64,000 nt of DNA. Origin: Fasciola hepatica (Eukaryota; Platyhelminthes; Trematoda; Plagiorchiida; Fasciolidae). Position 1 is the stretch's first letter; every line of letters starts with the position of its first letter. The stretch spans positions 7,694,501-7,758,500 of the forward strand of contig CANUEZ040000129.1 in NCBI GenBank assembly GCA_948099385.1, read 5' to 3'. Under the pieces are notes generated by a model. It made no database searches. It was not told where the DNA came from and was given only the letters and a program-made list of their open reading frames with translations. Both the position numbers and the translations under genes were made by a program. This document shows positions 47,853-59,852 of this stretch, one piece after another.

Positions 47853-48372
47853 TCAGTGTTGTGGAATAAGGTCTAAAAGTTCCATTTCATGATTTGGGCG
47901 TCTGTCCAAGGACATCATGAAGCACATTTTATGCTTAAAATCGTACCCAAACCGTTCACCATCTAGATGAACGTATATCGTATCAAGAATATGGTTTGAC
48001 AAACGGATAGCTGATTTGTAATGATGAGTACACAAGACGTGTGTCTCGTTTTCAGATGTACTGGATACGAAATGCACATACAATGTAGAAATATGAGTTT
48101 TTAAAATTTGGATGTCATTGTGTATCAATATACATGTTGCACCTGTCCATAGAGCAGATATAACACACCAAGTTGACGCATGTGTAGCGTTCACGACCAA
48201 TGGCAAGTAACATGAGGTAGTAAATAACTGAATTGGGGTGAATGAAAGTGCTCCTGTCTACAAAAAACGTTTTTGCAGTAACATTTACAACCAGTGGTAC
48301 TGAGCCGGAAGTCTGAACTGTTAGCACGGTACCAAGGAAAGTTGTTTTGATCGCAAGCACCAATTTCCCCAT
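47853..48372 (-). CDS. Minus-strand protein-like frames, possible extracellular domain exons
   Basis: Two overlapping minus-strand frames look more protein-like than their surroundings. The right one (48372-48115) contains LGTVLTVQTSGSVPLVVNVT; the left one (48206-47853) starts MPLVVNATHASTWCVISALW, continues with FVSSTSENETHVLCTHHYKS and ends IYVHLDGERFGYDFKHKMCF. The PLVVN.T string occurs in both. The cysteine spacing and the V.LDG...F.Y ending loosely recall IPT/TIG domains of plexin-type proteins. There are several NxT triplets. No exon borders were pinned down, and it lies antisense in a putative intron of the main gene, so coding status is uncertain. Confidence 0.25.
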
Positions 48373-49366
48373 CCCTTAAAACACTGACAATACCAATTAG
48401 TCGATGGCATTTGTTTAACTCTTTAGCTGTGAGATTTTATCCGTCCGAAAAAGGCAGAATGCGTACCGCATTGCACGGTTTCCAAAAAAATATTTTCCCT
48501 GTTCATTCGATAAATGAGCCAGTTGTTTTCATCCAAATCAGTTTTCACCCTGGAGCTCCTACGATGGCCCTATAAATGGATCAATGAAATGGAAACGAAT
48601 TCCGATCCTTATCATAATTTGGATCCGCCATGCTATCAGGTAAGATCATTCGTTGGAAGATAGCAAACATTCCCTTTTCTAGTCAATACAGAGCTCATTT
48701 CGGTTATCCCCGTTGCAACCTGTCACGGTCAGTCCTAACGGTTTTGAATCAGGCTTTGTATGAACGAGTCAAGACGCGGTGATCTATTTAAATTCAGATC
48801 ATGTCATCACAGATTACGAATTGGGGCTGAAGACGGGACACTTTTGTTTTCTAATATTGTAACCCTGTCGGTGTTTTGATGGTGATTGCATCAGCGGACG
48901 AAGAAATTAGGTCAAGTTAATTGACATCCTCTGGACGGGCGATTAGCACGCTGTTAGACTCGCATGGGATGTTTTTCACAAACAGCAAAATCAGAAGATC
49001 TAACAATCCGTACGAATTACAAGTTCACTGTGGGACTAAATGGATTTCATCTTCATTCCCATTGTCATCTCACAAATAGGTTTGTATTGCTTGAAGCTTT
49101 GAACCTGTTAAAGTAGATTTTCGCCACATTGCTCATCAGATTCTAGGAGGTCTCATTACATAATAAATCTATCTGAAATCATCAATAATTCCTCAACCTT
49201 CAATTCGTCATTTTCCTAACCTGAAGCTATAACACTGTTAGCGTCTTGAGAGTACCAGACTCTACCAGTGTTTCTACCCAGGGTGAAATTAGACCTGATC
49301 TACTTTTGTGACAAGAAGTTAAATTGAAAACTTTTTATGCGTTTCATGCGAAAAATGGTTCTTCAG
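48373..49366. other. Intron, nothing recognised
   Basis: No coding or repeat evidence. Confidence 0.4.
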
Positions 49367-49627
49367 TGCATCTCGCCCATTTTCAGCTTAGGATTGCTAC
49401 GGAAAGCATGCCAAGCACATTTAAGGAGAACTTTCTCGGATGTCGTAGCCGAGAACGTGGAGAAAACGAATTACAACTTGTGATTTATATGGCCGAACTT
49501 TTCACTGATTTGAGAGCTGATTGTCATGATGAATGCCGAACAAAAGCACTGCTTCAGATGCTTTCCAGCTGGAACGAGATGGTGAACAGACATTTCAGTG
49601 TCCCCGAAGATGAACTTCTAATTGAAC
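49367..49627 (+). CDS. Domain exon 1 of main gene (87 codons)
   Basis: This runs from a phase-1 acceptor (atggttcttcag) to a phase-1 GTGAGT donor; 261 bp. It encodes a folded-looking segment: VHLAHFQLRIATESMPSTF, then NELQLVIYMAELFTDLRADC, then HDECRTKALLQMLSSWNEMV and HFSVPEDELLIE. It has helical periodicity and three cysteines. A second acceptor (attttcag, exon start 49387) is possible but would be in phase 0. The join to the next exon gives a sense codon. The domain is unrecognised. A very distant SEA-like shape could be considered but is not supported by a motif. Confidence 0.55.
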
Positions 49628-49999
49628 GTGAGTCTGTTTGAAATCGGACAGCTTCACCTGTTTCCAGCTGTGGCATTATCTCTATTATAACTTTGATTTG
49701 CACCCTGAGAATAATGAAAGCTTAGCTTCAGAACTGATAGGAGTATGTGTCGTGAACAAATCGTCAATCTGTCTTCTCTCGCGCATTGAAGGCAATCTTG
49801 AATTATTTTCTTATACAATGCCACCACTCTGTTAGACTTAGAACCCAAACCCCTTTTCCGCTTAGAAAAGTAACACACCCCTTACAATTTATTAGCATAA
49901 TAAATGACTGAATGCCTTTAATTAGTCGGGCACTGTGAGACGTTTTTTTCAACAACCTTATTTCTGTGAGTTCATTCGTTCCGAATATGCACAATCTAG

Positions 50000-50122
50000 A
50001 ACGAGCTTTCCATCGTCCAGTTTTATATTCTCACACTCTGTACGATAGACGAAGGAATAACTTCACTTTGGTTATAAAACTTGCATCAACCACAGCTAAC
50101 AACGACAAATACCGTGTTCAAG
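50000..50122 (+). CDS. Domain exon 2 of main gene (41 codons)
   Basis: The acceptor is acaatctag and the donor GTGAGT; 123 bp, phase 1 to 1. It encodes RAFHRPVLYSHTLYDRRRNN, then FTLVIKLASTTANNDKYRV. Alternating hydrophobic residues suggest beta strands. The intron before it is 372 bp, much shorter than those in the acidic part of the gene. Confidence 0.5.
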
Positions 50123-50365
50123 GTGAGTTGATATTTCTCGTAAGCGAACGAGTGATTTCGCATAAGATGGAACCTAAATTCGCAAAGTCATGCACTTGTA
50201 TAACTTCCTAAAAACTGTGCCCCCATTTGTAGACTTAGCCTTCACTTTTTGAATGATCAATCTAGGTACAATAAGTTCACAACACGTACGGCAATATGCA
50301 TGAACAATGTTACCTAACTAAATAGTTTTCCTTAATGAACTACACTTTCTTGTTTGCCCATTCAG

Positions 50366-50463
50366 CTCAGAAAATTGTGGGATACCTCAGTGAGGATGGT
50401 TCAACCCTGAATTCTTCAACACATCACTGGGACCTAAGACGTGAACAAGGAGCAAAACAATTT
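50366..50463 (+). CDS. Domain exon 3 of main gene (phase 1 to 0)
   Basis: A 98-bp exon from acceptor tttgcccattcag to donor GTATGT. It encodes QKIVGYLSEDGSTLNSSTHH and ends EQGAKQF. It changes the phase from 1 to 0, exactly what the next exon (51628, starting in phase 0) needs; this agreement is strong internal support for the model. Confidence 0.55.
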
Positions 50464-51627
50464 GTATGTTCCCCTTTCTGTTGTGTAGCTCTGAGTTTTT
50501 TGATAACTAAGTCGTATGCAGAGAAGTACAGTTCTTTCATCACTGGCTCTGAACGGCATCAACCCACTTCTCGCACAGCATTCAACTCCTGTGATTTGTA
50601 ACTTCTCAGCACAGGCTTAAGTATAACAAGAGTGTTCCTCCACAACCGACATGCAGAGTTTGGCGGCTGTTGTATGTGAGTTATAGGGGATTATAATTGT
50701 AGGATGGGATTCCTCAGGCAAGTGACAGAAGGGTGTACTATCACGTAACATTTATATTCAGCAAACCGTTGCGAGCCTGCTCCGATAGCCTCGTGGTTGT
50801 GTGGCCGACTCACTATCGTTCACGCCTGGTTCAGGTCCCATTGGGGAATGGATGGATTCGCATTACTTATGTGTCCTAACAAGGGAGAACAAGCTTCCAT
50901 GGTTTTTTGTGATGAGTTCAGCGTTGATACTATATGGTAGATCGAATTATACAACTATAATCTCCTTCTACTCATATACACACAGGAGCCAATCTGTGCA
51001 GGTTGTTCTTAACGGGGTGCTTTCGTTTTACTTAGGCATCTAAAAACAAGTCAGCAAACATAATTATTTAAGCTGTTTTTCGTCTAGTGCTAATTGCTAA
51101 CTCGTCAACATTCGTTGTATCATTTACCTGAGCTGATTACAACCATGCCAAACGGCGATGATACGTCAGATGGTCGCTATGTGAAAACCATTCTCGAACA
51201 GTACTTGCTATTTCACAAAATCGGCCATTGACAGCACATTTTGTCTGATAGATGCAGTGTTGTTTGAAACTCAAGTTGCATTAGGCAATACACGTGCACT
51301 TTTTTCGACAAGCTCCCCTAGTTAGTGCATTACATAGTGGGATATTGTGCGCAAGAGGACTTAATTTTACTGCTGTAGTTTTCTCATCTGAAATCAGTTG
51401 ATCTTGGCCATCATTAGTTGTTGCGCTTCAGTACTCGCTGCAATTTGTCACGAACAGAACAAAAGTTTTTGCTTCTACTCCGGTCATGTTACTCATCGAA
51501 TTTGCTTGCGTTTCTTTGAGAACGTAACATTGTGATGCGGAGTGTGAGATCAAACAAGTGCGCATAAACAAAATAGAATTTCCAATTCAAGTTGGTCATT
51601 CGATTTGCACACGTGTTCTAATTTCAG
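50464..51627. other. Intron with one SINE head
   Basis: Contains the tRNA-like segment at 50781-50845; nothing else is recognised. Confidence 0.4.
50781..50845 (+). repeat. tRNA-like SINE head
   Basis: An A-box-like tagcctcgtggttgtgtggc and B-box GGTTCAGGTCCC (50828-50839) lie in the intron between exons 50366 and 51628. Confidence 0.5.
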
Positions 51628-51844
51628 GTGATGTACCTAGTGCAATCAATTGGTTCTCAGCTCCCTTTGATCCTGGTTGACTGGAACCTCGGAACGAGCT
51701 TACGCAGTTTGTCCGTTGAAATGCAGTTCATGTTTGATGTGACCGAAATGGCTGCAATTGAATCCAGTGATCTGATTCGGCGAGTTACCTCTCTCAGTGA
51801 ACAATACCAGCGATCAGTGAAGCTTTCTGAGTTCAGAATGGAAG
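51628..51844 (+). CDS. Domain exon 4 of main gene (217 bp)
   Basis: From acceptor ctaatttcag to donor GTGGGC, phase 0 to 1. It encodes VMYLVQSIGSQLPLILVDW, then LSVEMQFMFDVTEMAAIESS, then DLIRRVTSLSEQYQRSV and LSEFRMEG. The exon at 59853-60069 has exactly the same length and phases and aligns without gaps (ILHLMQTV...PLILIETK; FRLVLDVSE; DFEIKS). It is therefore a paralogous copy, which strongly supports real coding. Strand-strand-helix-strand periodicity is apparent, but the family is not recognised. Confidence 0.65.
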
Positions 51845-52411
51845 GTGGGCACACATTTTTCGTGTTTATCAGTCTGTTCTAATAAATGACAGGTCAATAC
51901 TGTGGGTTAGTTTTGTTAGCAGTGACTGCATGAAGGTAACACTTGATGAAATTGCGGTCTGACAGTTGGGCTCAGATTTTTGCTACGGATATTTACCAAC
52001 TTACTGCATTTTCGAAATCTATGTGGAACTGCTTCAAATTCCTTCTATTTTATTTCACTCCACAAGCTCCAACTCTTCCCGGTAAGCGTTCAAGCTAGTT
52101 CATTATACGAAATGCGTTTGATTATCATGGCAATACTTGAACGACTTCAACAGTAATACTTCTGAATAGCTGCGAACTGCCTCATCACTTAATGAAATTC
52201 TTGAATCAGAATAGAGTATCGTTGGGTTCCTGTGCAGTTGCTTTTTATTAGAATTTATTGTATTGTATTTTATTGTGCTAAGGACTTGGTGAGTTGTATA
52301 ACTCACATTTCAGCGCATAAGATAATAATCGACCACTGTCACTTTGGAATGCACATAAGTACTATAGAACATGTGTGGTTCAGTCGCCGGAGTTCACCTG
52401 AATTTCTCCAG

Positions 52412-52445
52412 TGATTTTCGTCTTGTTAACCAGAACGAATACAAG
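52412..52445 (+). CDS. Possible 34-bp micro-exon
   Basis: This lies between tttctccag and GTAAGA, both good consensus sites. In phase 1 it encodes VIFVLLTRTNT and leaves phase 2. It follows exon 51628 in the correct phase. It faintly matches RVFISSTDKRR in the exon after the paralogous 59853 exon. The short length makes chance possible. Confidence 0.3.
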
Positions 52446-54379
52446 GTAAGACACGTTTAGAGAGTCGAAAAATATTTCTACAGAAGAGGAAGATTCTAAT
52501 TGTGGCATGTGTAAAGGGATGCGAACGGCACGCTGATAATTCACTGTACAGGTGATTAGTGGCGTCCACAAAAACTTCCCTAACGCAATGTTTACGGGGT
52601 AAAACGTGAGAATCACAAATTTTTGTGGCGGGTTAGTCCATGGGAACCAAGAAAATATGAATGAACATGAATAAGCTACGGTGTAATACGATTAGATGGT
52701 TTCGTTTTCTGAGAAATCCCACAAAACACACTGAGAACAACTGAAGTGCCGTACAAGGTCATCTTCAGTTATTCACACTTACACCTACTCATAACATTAT
52801 ATATGACTCACCTAACATGAAAAATTGATGATCCAAATCTGTCTCTGCATCTGCGTCAGTACATTTGAAATTGATCAGAGTTGAGAATATGCAATAAGTT
52901 GCACAAATGTTTTGAAGTATGATGTGGGATGATGGACCTTAGGAGCTTGTACACAGAGGGTGATTGTACAGGCGAAAACTCACGGCTTCCGCTATGAATA
53001 AAAGGCAGCACATTAAATGTCTTGATTGCCTGCCACGAAATTTGTAAATGGTGCGAAAAGCATTCATCACTTCCGCTGAGTGGTTCAACTCAACAAGGCG
53101 TGAGCACACAGCACTAAAGCTTCCTTAGCCGAAGTCTCGTTCCCGAACTAGTGTGAAACCACTTGATCACAGCACATTGTAATTAATTCTTCCTCAAGAA
53201 GACAAGTAAAGATCACATGTGAGTAAGACAAGAATATGTAACAGCATTTGCGGAATCAAACTGTCTCACATTTCGAATTCCAAAAATCAATCCATATAAT
53301 TTCTTGTTCATATATAAGAATAAGAGAATGCCTCCGTAACTTTGTGATCAATATAACTTCCGCTTTTGATCCCGTCAGCTTTGGAAAAAGGGACAGTGTT
53401 AGGGACCCATTGTTCATTGGGTTAGCAGGAATGAGAAAGGAATAATGTGCACCAGAATGGGACGAAAAACTTTCAAATATTGTATAAGATCTCGATAGTT
53501 TGAGGTGAAGTCTGGTAGATTGGAGGTGAATTGAAGGTGAAGCACGTCATCGGCGTGCTTGAAAAGTTTTGCCTATGGTGCCATGGTCGAACTTCTGATA
53601 TATATTTGAAGTGATAGGAGGAAAGACGGCAATTTGATTAAAACCAGCGCTTTCTTCAAAGGACCCGATACAACTGCACCTACTCTGAATACCTTGAATT
53701 CTACTGGAAAATCAGTCTTACAACCATGAGAACAGAGGGGTGGGACAATCAGAGTATTCCGGCTCCTGTAGAGGTGGATAATGTGGAATCGAACCAAAAG
53801 TGGAGGACAATTTCGTGAAAATACTTCAATTTATTCGACGGAACTAATAAACCTGCTTAAAATGGGACATCAAACTGAAGCAGCTGCTTCCAGAAAGCAT
53901 TTGTTGGGTTTGTGCACAAACTAACGGGGTTATCGGGAACAATAAAAGAAGAAGAACACAATCGGATGAGGATAGCATGCTGGGTCGAATTGAGCGAAGA
54001 AGAAATGATGGCTTTGGGACGAAACTGCAGTAACAGAATAATAGAAGTGCAATGTTTTCGGTTAAGGTAAGACTGTCTCGGGTTTCGTGGAGTCAGGAAT
54101 GGCACCAGCATCAACAGATTTCTGGATGAAGGAAGTGGCAATTTCAGATAGTGTTTTTGCTCCAATTTTTCGAACAACGGTGGATTTGCCGTCTGGATAC
54201 ACAATAGAAGCTGGATTTTAGGTTCCAAGTATATTGAAGATTTCTTCTAAGCAGGATCGCTCTACTTATGAGTTAGTAGGAAAGAGAGTATGGTAGGCTA
54301 TCCAATGAAGGATCAACAAACAGGGCTTTCAGGCAGTCGGCATTTACAATGTAGTTTCTTGACCGGGTCCGCTTTCCAC
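52446..54379. other. Unassigned stretch; left part of a LINE relic possible
   Basis: No exon was placed. The minus-strand frame at 53857-54228 follows the LINE endonuclease relic and may be the decayed downstream part of the same element, but no reverse-transcriptase motif is readable. Confidence 0.35.
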
Positions 54380-54870
54380 ACAGAAACCGAATTCAGTACA
54401 AGAGAAGATTGTTGTTATTCGTAGCTGCATGATTAAAATCATCGATAACAATACACAAGGAAAGAGACAATAATGAAATCGAAACTGGTGAAAACGCGTC
54501 AAAGTACGGATTCGTATTCTTCCGAGAGCAAAAGTGAGCTATGTGCTGGATACTTAATACAGTTGCTCGAAAAGGCGAGAGTTCAGGGCGACTCTTGAGA
54601 ACTGCACAGTCTTCAGCATTACAACAGATAGCAAAAGCAACTCCGGTCTTGGCAGACCTTTAGAAAAACCATGTAAGCAACCACACCACCACCTGTCCTC
54701 TTCTTGTTATGTTATCTGTCCTCGTAAAAGTCAAGAAAGTTCTCAAGTAGGACGAGTTCATCTTCAATACTTCGATTTGTGAGAGACTCTTGAAGGCAGG
54801 CCACGCCGCTGTGCGTCTTAATCCCGTAGTTCGTAATGCCGCTTATAAACGACATCTATCCAAGTAAGGA
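54380..54870 (-). pseudogene. LINE AP-endonuclease relic
   Basis: On the minus strand (about 54830-54690) the sequence reads GVACLQESLTNRSIEDELVL, LENFLDFYEDR and KKRTGGGVVAYMV. This matches the TETWL...i.DeEL...gy..yR.DR....GGGV..Y block of the endonuclease of CR1/Jockey-type LINEs. Further on, IVIDDFNHAATNN (about 54440) fits the GDFN block. Stops and frameshifts are frequent. It ends before a recognisable reverse transcriptase. Confidence 0.6.
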
Positions 54871-56134
54871 CTGAATGTCGGAACTGACTAATGCGGTAGC
54901 CGTCATCTTACTTGGGGTTGTGCGACGAATGATATTCTGCCAACCAGCGCTTTTGCGTTTCCATGTCCTGCTTGCACACGAACGAGTGGTGAGTGGTGAG
55001 CCAGGTCAAATTATGTCTCCGATCGGAATGGAAGTCCCCTTGGAGTTACTATTTCCGGTTGACTTGTGTTGATAATGAGTGATAATGATCTGGTATACAA
55101 CAAAATGTAGAGTAGACAATCTTGAGAGGTGCCTATGCAGCTTTTCAATTCAGACGAGTTCTAATTGAGCCTTTGATCCTCACAGAGGTCTATTAGTACA
55201 ACATATTTTCCGTTACCTAATCTGCAGTCTTATTCTCCTATATATTTACTTCATCCCCAAACAAATCAGAACAGATTTGTAGGGACTACATTTCGTCATT
55301 TGGACTACAATAAACACCGCTGATGAACATCTTAATACCTAACCCAACAAAACGAAACTACAGGGCTGGGAAGATATCTGGTGGAAATACCACTCAGTAT
55401 AACAAGCACTGTTTTCTAGTACAATTGAAATTCAATCGAGAAAGATCATCAGCATAAGAATAGAATATTTATAAGTCCCTAAATCAACATGGTGGATGAA
55501 AATGTTTATGCAATGTTACCGCAATACGCACTGTCGAATCCATCTCAGTGGGATATATGGCCTCTAAACTGCGGCGGGATTAGGAACTGGAAAGATTCAT
55601 CGCTAATATGTGATATATAACTGAACGAAACGGCTGAGAGTTAGGTAAATAAGCGGTTTCTAGTGGTGGGCATATTGTTTATATCTCAAGTGCTAAAAGT
55701 CCAAAACGCCTGAATTGTCGAGAATTATGGGATATTTGAATTCCATTGTTGGTCCATTGTAAAGGGCAGAAGTTTGGTACGAAACCTATTGTCCTTTGCG
55801 TTGTTCCGTTGAAGAAATGACACTACTTCGTGTTTTTGGAAGACCTTTCGTTTGAATTATCCTCAGCAGATACCATGAACGGTTTTGCTTGTAATATCCC
55901 AATTCAAGGGGTATAACTTGCTAATGACCGTATCAAATATTCAGACTGAGAAAAACACGATAAACTAATTCGCCTAGTTGAATACCAATTTGCGTCACAT
56001 TCTCTGTGGATGGACACATGCAGTAAATAGACCTACTGACCATTTCTATGTAGTCATCTCCACATGTTCATAAAATCATGTATCTCGTGCAAAATATACG
56101 ACAGTGTAACATACATTTGTATCTGCTATTTCAG
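54871..56134. other. Unassigned stretch before second gene copy
   Basis: No exon or repeat is supported. A signal-peptide exon for the second gene copy was looked for here and not found. Confidence 0.4.
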
Positions 56135-56188
56135 ATCCAACTAAAAGACTGTTCCAAGAATGCGATGAGATCAAATCGGCTGAACTGG
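56135..56188 (+). CDS. Small symmetric exon, second gene copy
   Basis: A 54-bp exon lies between tgctatttcag and GTAAAT, phase 1 to 1 (18 codons), encoding DPTKRLFQECDEIKSAEL. It lies 382 bp upstream of the acidic exon at 56571 and can join it in frame. It is short, so support comes mainly from the matching phases. Confidence 0.4.
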
Positions 56189-56570
56189 GTAAATCTTGTG
56201 ATCTGTTATAATAAGGCTGTTCTCAAACGGGGAGAGTTCATTTACCAACTTGATAATCTTAGGTATTTTTCATACAATAATCACGAGTGAGAAACTAATC
56301 CCGATATGCTTTTCTTTCATACTGCACCATGGTAAAGTTACGGGCCTAGATCTGTGCTGAGGGTCGATTACCCAAACCTCCGAATATAGTACACGAGATT
56401 TCGTTGTTCAAGATAAATTTTACTAGAATGAAACAAATTTTGAATGTAATTTAGACGAAATAAACTGCATAGGTCGACTGAATATGCTTCCAAGGAGTAA
56501 CCCGACTATTTTACATTATCACTGCAAATTTGAGAAAACTAGGGAATTCGTTTTTCTCTCATAGAATCAG

Positions 56571-56738
56571 TTCAACAGCCCAATGAAGCTAATTCTGGTG
56601 AGGAATTAAAGTTAGTGAAGATGGAACAAATAAATGTGGACGTAAATACAATGGAAAGTTCTCCTAACATCGAAGAAAACGTTGAAACGAATACGAAAGA
56701 CCAGGAAACTGAATCACGCCTCAGGGATCCACAATCAG
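56571..56738 (+). CDS. Acidic 56-codon symmetric exon, second gene copy
   Basis: This is homologous to the array exon: exactly 168 bp, phase 1 to 1, with acceptor atagaatcag and donor GTATGC. It encodes VQQPNEANSGEELKLVKMEQ, then NTMESSPNIEENVETNTKDQ and ends ETESRLRDPQS. MEQ, IEENVE and the ETxSR ending align with MEQ, NTNEKVE and ETGSR of the array exon. The sequence after the donor is also related (attcattttcc; gatgtatctgaataggga). The acceptor could lie 6 bp upstream (exon start 56565) without changing phase. Confidence 0.6.
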
Positions 56739-58114
56739 GTATGCTGACTTTGAATAGAATATGTGCCAATTCATTTTCCGACGCAGGTTGTTTTCCATTA
56801 TATAATTTGAACAACCATATGATGTATCTGAATAGGGACATGAGATTATCGCCGCAACAATAACTTATAATAGTCAGTTTGTTGAGAAATGACGGCAAAA
56901 TAGTTAACTTCGTTCATAAGAATCATTCGCGCTTCTCGTCGGTATTGTTTGCATTATCTGTTGTGCTGTCACTTATTGAATTATGAATCTCGTTCATCTC
57001 AGTCGTCCGCTCACATACGGGGAATGAGGCTTCCCTTCCAATTTCTAAATTGGAAGAAAAACCAAGTAAACATCAGCGACTCGCACATCAAGTCTAAGAC
57101 TAACCCACGGTTTTCCTTTCAAAATGAATTTAACATCTTCACAAATTGGTTATTTGGAGTTGGATCGGTTATTGTAGATGAGAAAATGTTAGCCGCAAGC
57201 ATTATAGAATAAAGTCATATTTGAATTTCAAGGTTAACCATGAAGAATGACGTGATTCGGATGCATCTTTATTTGCAGTGAGCTCGTCTACTGATTTTGC
57301 AATTGTGGAATACCAAATGGATATAGTTAGGGTTAGCTATGTTACTGCTGATGGATCATCAATGGATCACTAAAATAGCCTTAGATGAAATCAGTGTGAG
57401 ACCGTGATTCAGTTGTGAAATGGTTCAACATACATAGCGACAGAGTCTAAGATCGATTAGATCTCCCTATTCTGGTGATCGAAGAAACGGCTCCAATATT
57501 ATTAATATCGCTCCGGGATTCAAAATACATAGAACACAATCCAACGAGAAATTAGGGTGAACAGAAACTGTATAAAAATGATACTAACCTGTTTATTGAT
57601 AGGAGGTATCGTGGTCTTTTAGTGAAACGTCTAGTATGTCAATCTTGTAAACAGTGATGTCGCAGCATTTCATTTGTAGCTGTCTCAAATCACATCACTA
57701 TATTTGATTTTGCAAGCCGTAAAAGTAGCCCCCACTTTCAAGGTCATTGCAACCGGACCCCTTCCGTGAGGAAATACCAATAACATAATAGACATTGTTG
57801 ACGATGAAAACAAAAGGATGGGATACCACCCCAAACGTCGTCCTGGGCAAGGCATATGTGTGGCAAACAAGCCACTCAATCGTATTTTGCTATTCTAACA
57901 CATCTCATCGCTTGCAAATCCCGGATGGAGCTACCACCTCGCATTAACAACTCAAAATAACGTTAAAAGTAACATGCAGTGGAGTGTGTACCGTCACCTC
58001 TTTTTAAAAAAATGCATCTTTAGAAATCCACCAAGTCGGACGCAGCTTGGAGGCTAAAATTTCACGTTACATGACCTATTTTCCCAGTGCGATATGGATT
58101 TGTTTTCATACTCG
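56739..58114. other. Intron with unresolved exon candidates
   Basis: A stretch after tttatttgcag at about 57281 (SSSTDFAIVEYQMDIV) starts in phase 1 and could be an exon, but no clean donor follows. The rest holds nothing recognised. Confidence 0.3.
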
Positions 58115-58310
58115 CTCGCGTATGGGTGTAGTGGAAAGGGAGTGCCATAAAGCCTCAAAGACCCATTATGCTATAACGGAAGATGGGTCTACATGACCCA
58201 GAGATATGTAGTGGACAACCGCTAAGTTTCGAACGGGTTGGGTGTGGAAACGAGCGGGACACCTGTCCATTGCTGTCTACCACCATCAAAAGTTCCATCA
58301 GTAGTGTAGT
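58115..58310 (+). repeat. SINE-like dispersed repeat, diverged
   Basis: Similar to 4185-4390 (gtatgggtgtagtggaaaggg; gtctaccaccatcaaaag). The tRNA-like head is not clear in this copy. Confidence 0.4.
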
Positions 58311-59852
58311 TCGATCCTTCGGCTTAAACTATTTGATCATCTTCGATCGGAGTCGCATTGGTAATTCGATGAACGACAGTTTGTTATGTTTTTTGATTGA
58401 TTTGTACGCAGCTTATGTTTATATCCTCTGCATGGAGCTGGCGCCTTTTCGACTTTGATTTCACAAAATAATCTAGATTGTCGTAGTCTTTGGCCTGGCA
58501 ATAAATGAGGCTATCCATCAGAATTAATATTTTACTTCTGGAAACCACAGTTCAGCATATAGCAGACATTCCGTCTGTTACACAACTGCTCATTGACGAC
58601 CTAAAAACGACCATATCACGTATATCAGTTGCTCAAATATTTAGGGGATGGCAATCTGTCTTCAGTTTTGTTATTCAGTATATCCCTGCAAAAATTCCAT
58701 CTTCGAAAGCAAACCTAATTGAATGCGATTTTTCATCATATATTCCATGGGATCATATAGATAATAATTGCAAACATTTGGTTTTATACAGCCGTAATAG
58801 TATCTGGGAAACTCTCTGGCAACGGATCGATATTGAACTCGTGGTTTGATAAATGGAATACGGAGCATGGTCTGGAAGACAAACAATTTGTAGGTTTTTT
58901 GAAGTCGATCTCGAATGTTTCCTATTATTTTAATGAATACCGGCTGCTATACGCTTGCGAAAGAGTGTTATTTTATCACTCAATGCAATCAACCACTTTT
59001 CTGTGAGGAATAAGAATATAAAGGCTCATCTTTGATTTCTGTCGCGAAATTATAATCTCACTTCTTTTCTGATTCTGTAGTTTTCCTGATTTATCTATAC
59101 CAAGTTGATTAGTAACAGGATTCCTCTTGCGGCAAAAACTGGGAAACCTTGATCGTTACTAATGTTGTTAGTGTTGTATTTGAGGGTGCGTCATTGATAT
59201 ATTGGTGTCACAGATGAAGTGTCTCTTGTAAATCGTGTTACTTCCTTAGTTTGTGAAACAGATGCCGCGGAAGGACTATGGTTATGAGTGTGTATATATG
59301 TTGCAGATGCTCACATTGTGCAACAGTTAAGGCATTTCCATCTTCAATAAGTCCACGTGCCATGTTATCAGTTAATGTCTGCCGCAGATGACTCTCCCAC
59401 GAGGAAGTATGGCACGAAAGATTTAGTCCGGGGAAAGGAAAGCTCATCGCCAACCGGATTGCAATCATATTTTTCGTCACTCTCAGTAAATTATCTGCTT
59501 GGAACCTATAAGGTGGACAGAAAGCCGATATTTCTATCACTAAGTGATCATCGTATAGTCTATTATCAAAAAAGTTCCGAAAATGACTGCCATTACTAAA
59601 TATGGAGGTGGACATAAATGTCGATCTGTGACTTTTGAAAGTTGAATGGAGTGGGACTAATTTCAGTGAGACCAGACTTGCATATCCATTGGAACATAAT
59701 CATCGATTGGGTTCATCGGGACATCTTTTCCACAATGTTACAGTTGATTTCGTTGAAAATGAATTTGCCACGGTAATAGGGAATTTGATATTACTACTTG
59801 CCAAATATAATGATAAACTTTGTCTTGATCGGCGTTATGTGTTCTATGGAAG
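58311..59852. other. Unresolved exons of second gene copy
   Basis: The exon before 59853 must end in phase 0. Two candidates meet that: 59388-59512 (acceptor tctgccgcag, donor GTGGAC, encoding DSPTRKYGTKDLVRGKESS and onward) and 59642-59772 (acceptor acttttgaaag, donor GTAATA, encoding VEWSGTNFSETRLAYPLEHN and onward). Neither clearly aligns with exon 50366 of the first copy. The 114-codon frame at 58505-58849 is protein-like but lacks suitable borders. Confidence 0.3.

Noticed and set aside
54875..55072. Signal-peptide start MSELTNAVAVILLGVV with a TATA-like box at 54841
   Set aside because: It lies on the opposite strand over a LINE endonuclease relic and has no suitable donor.
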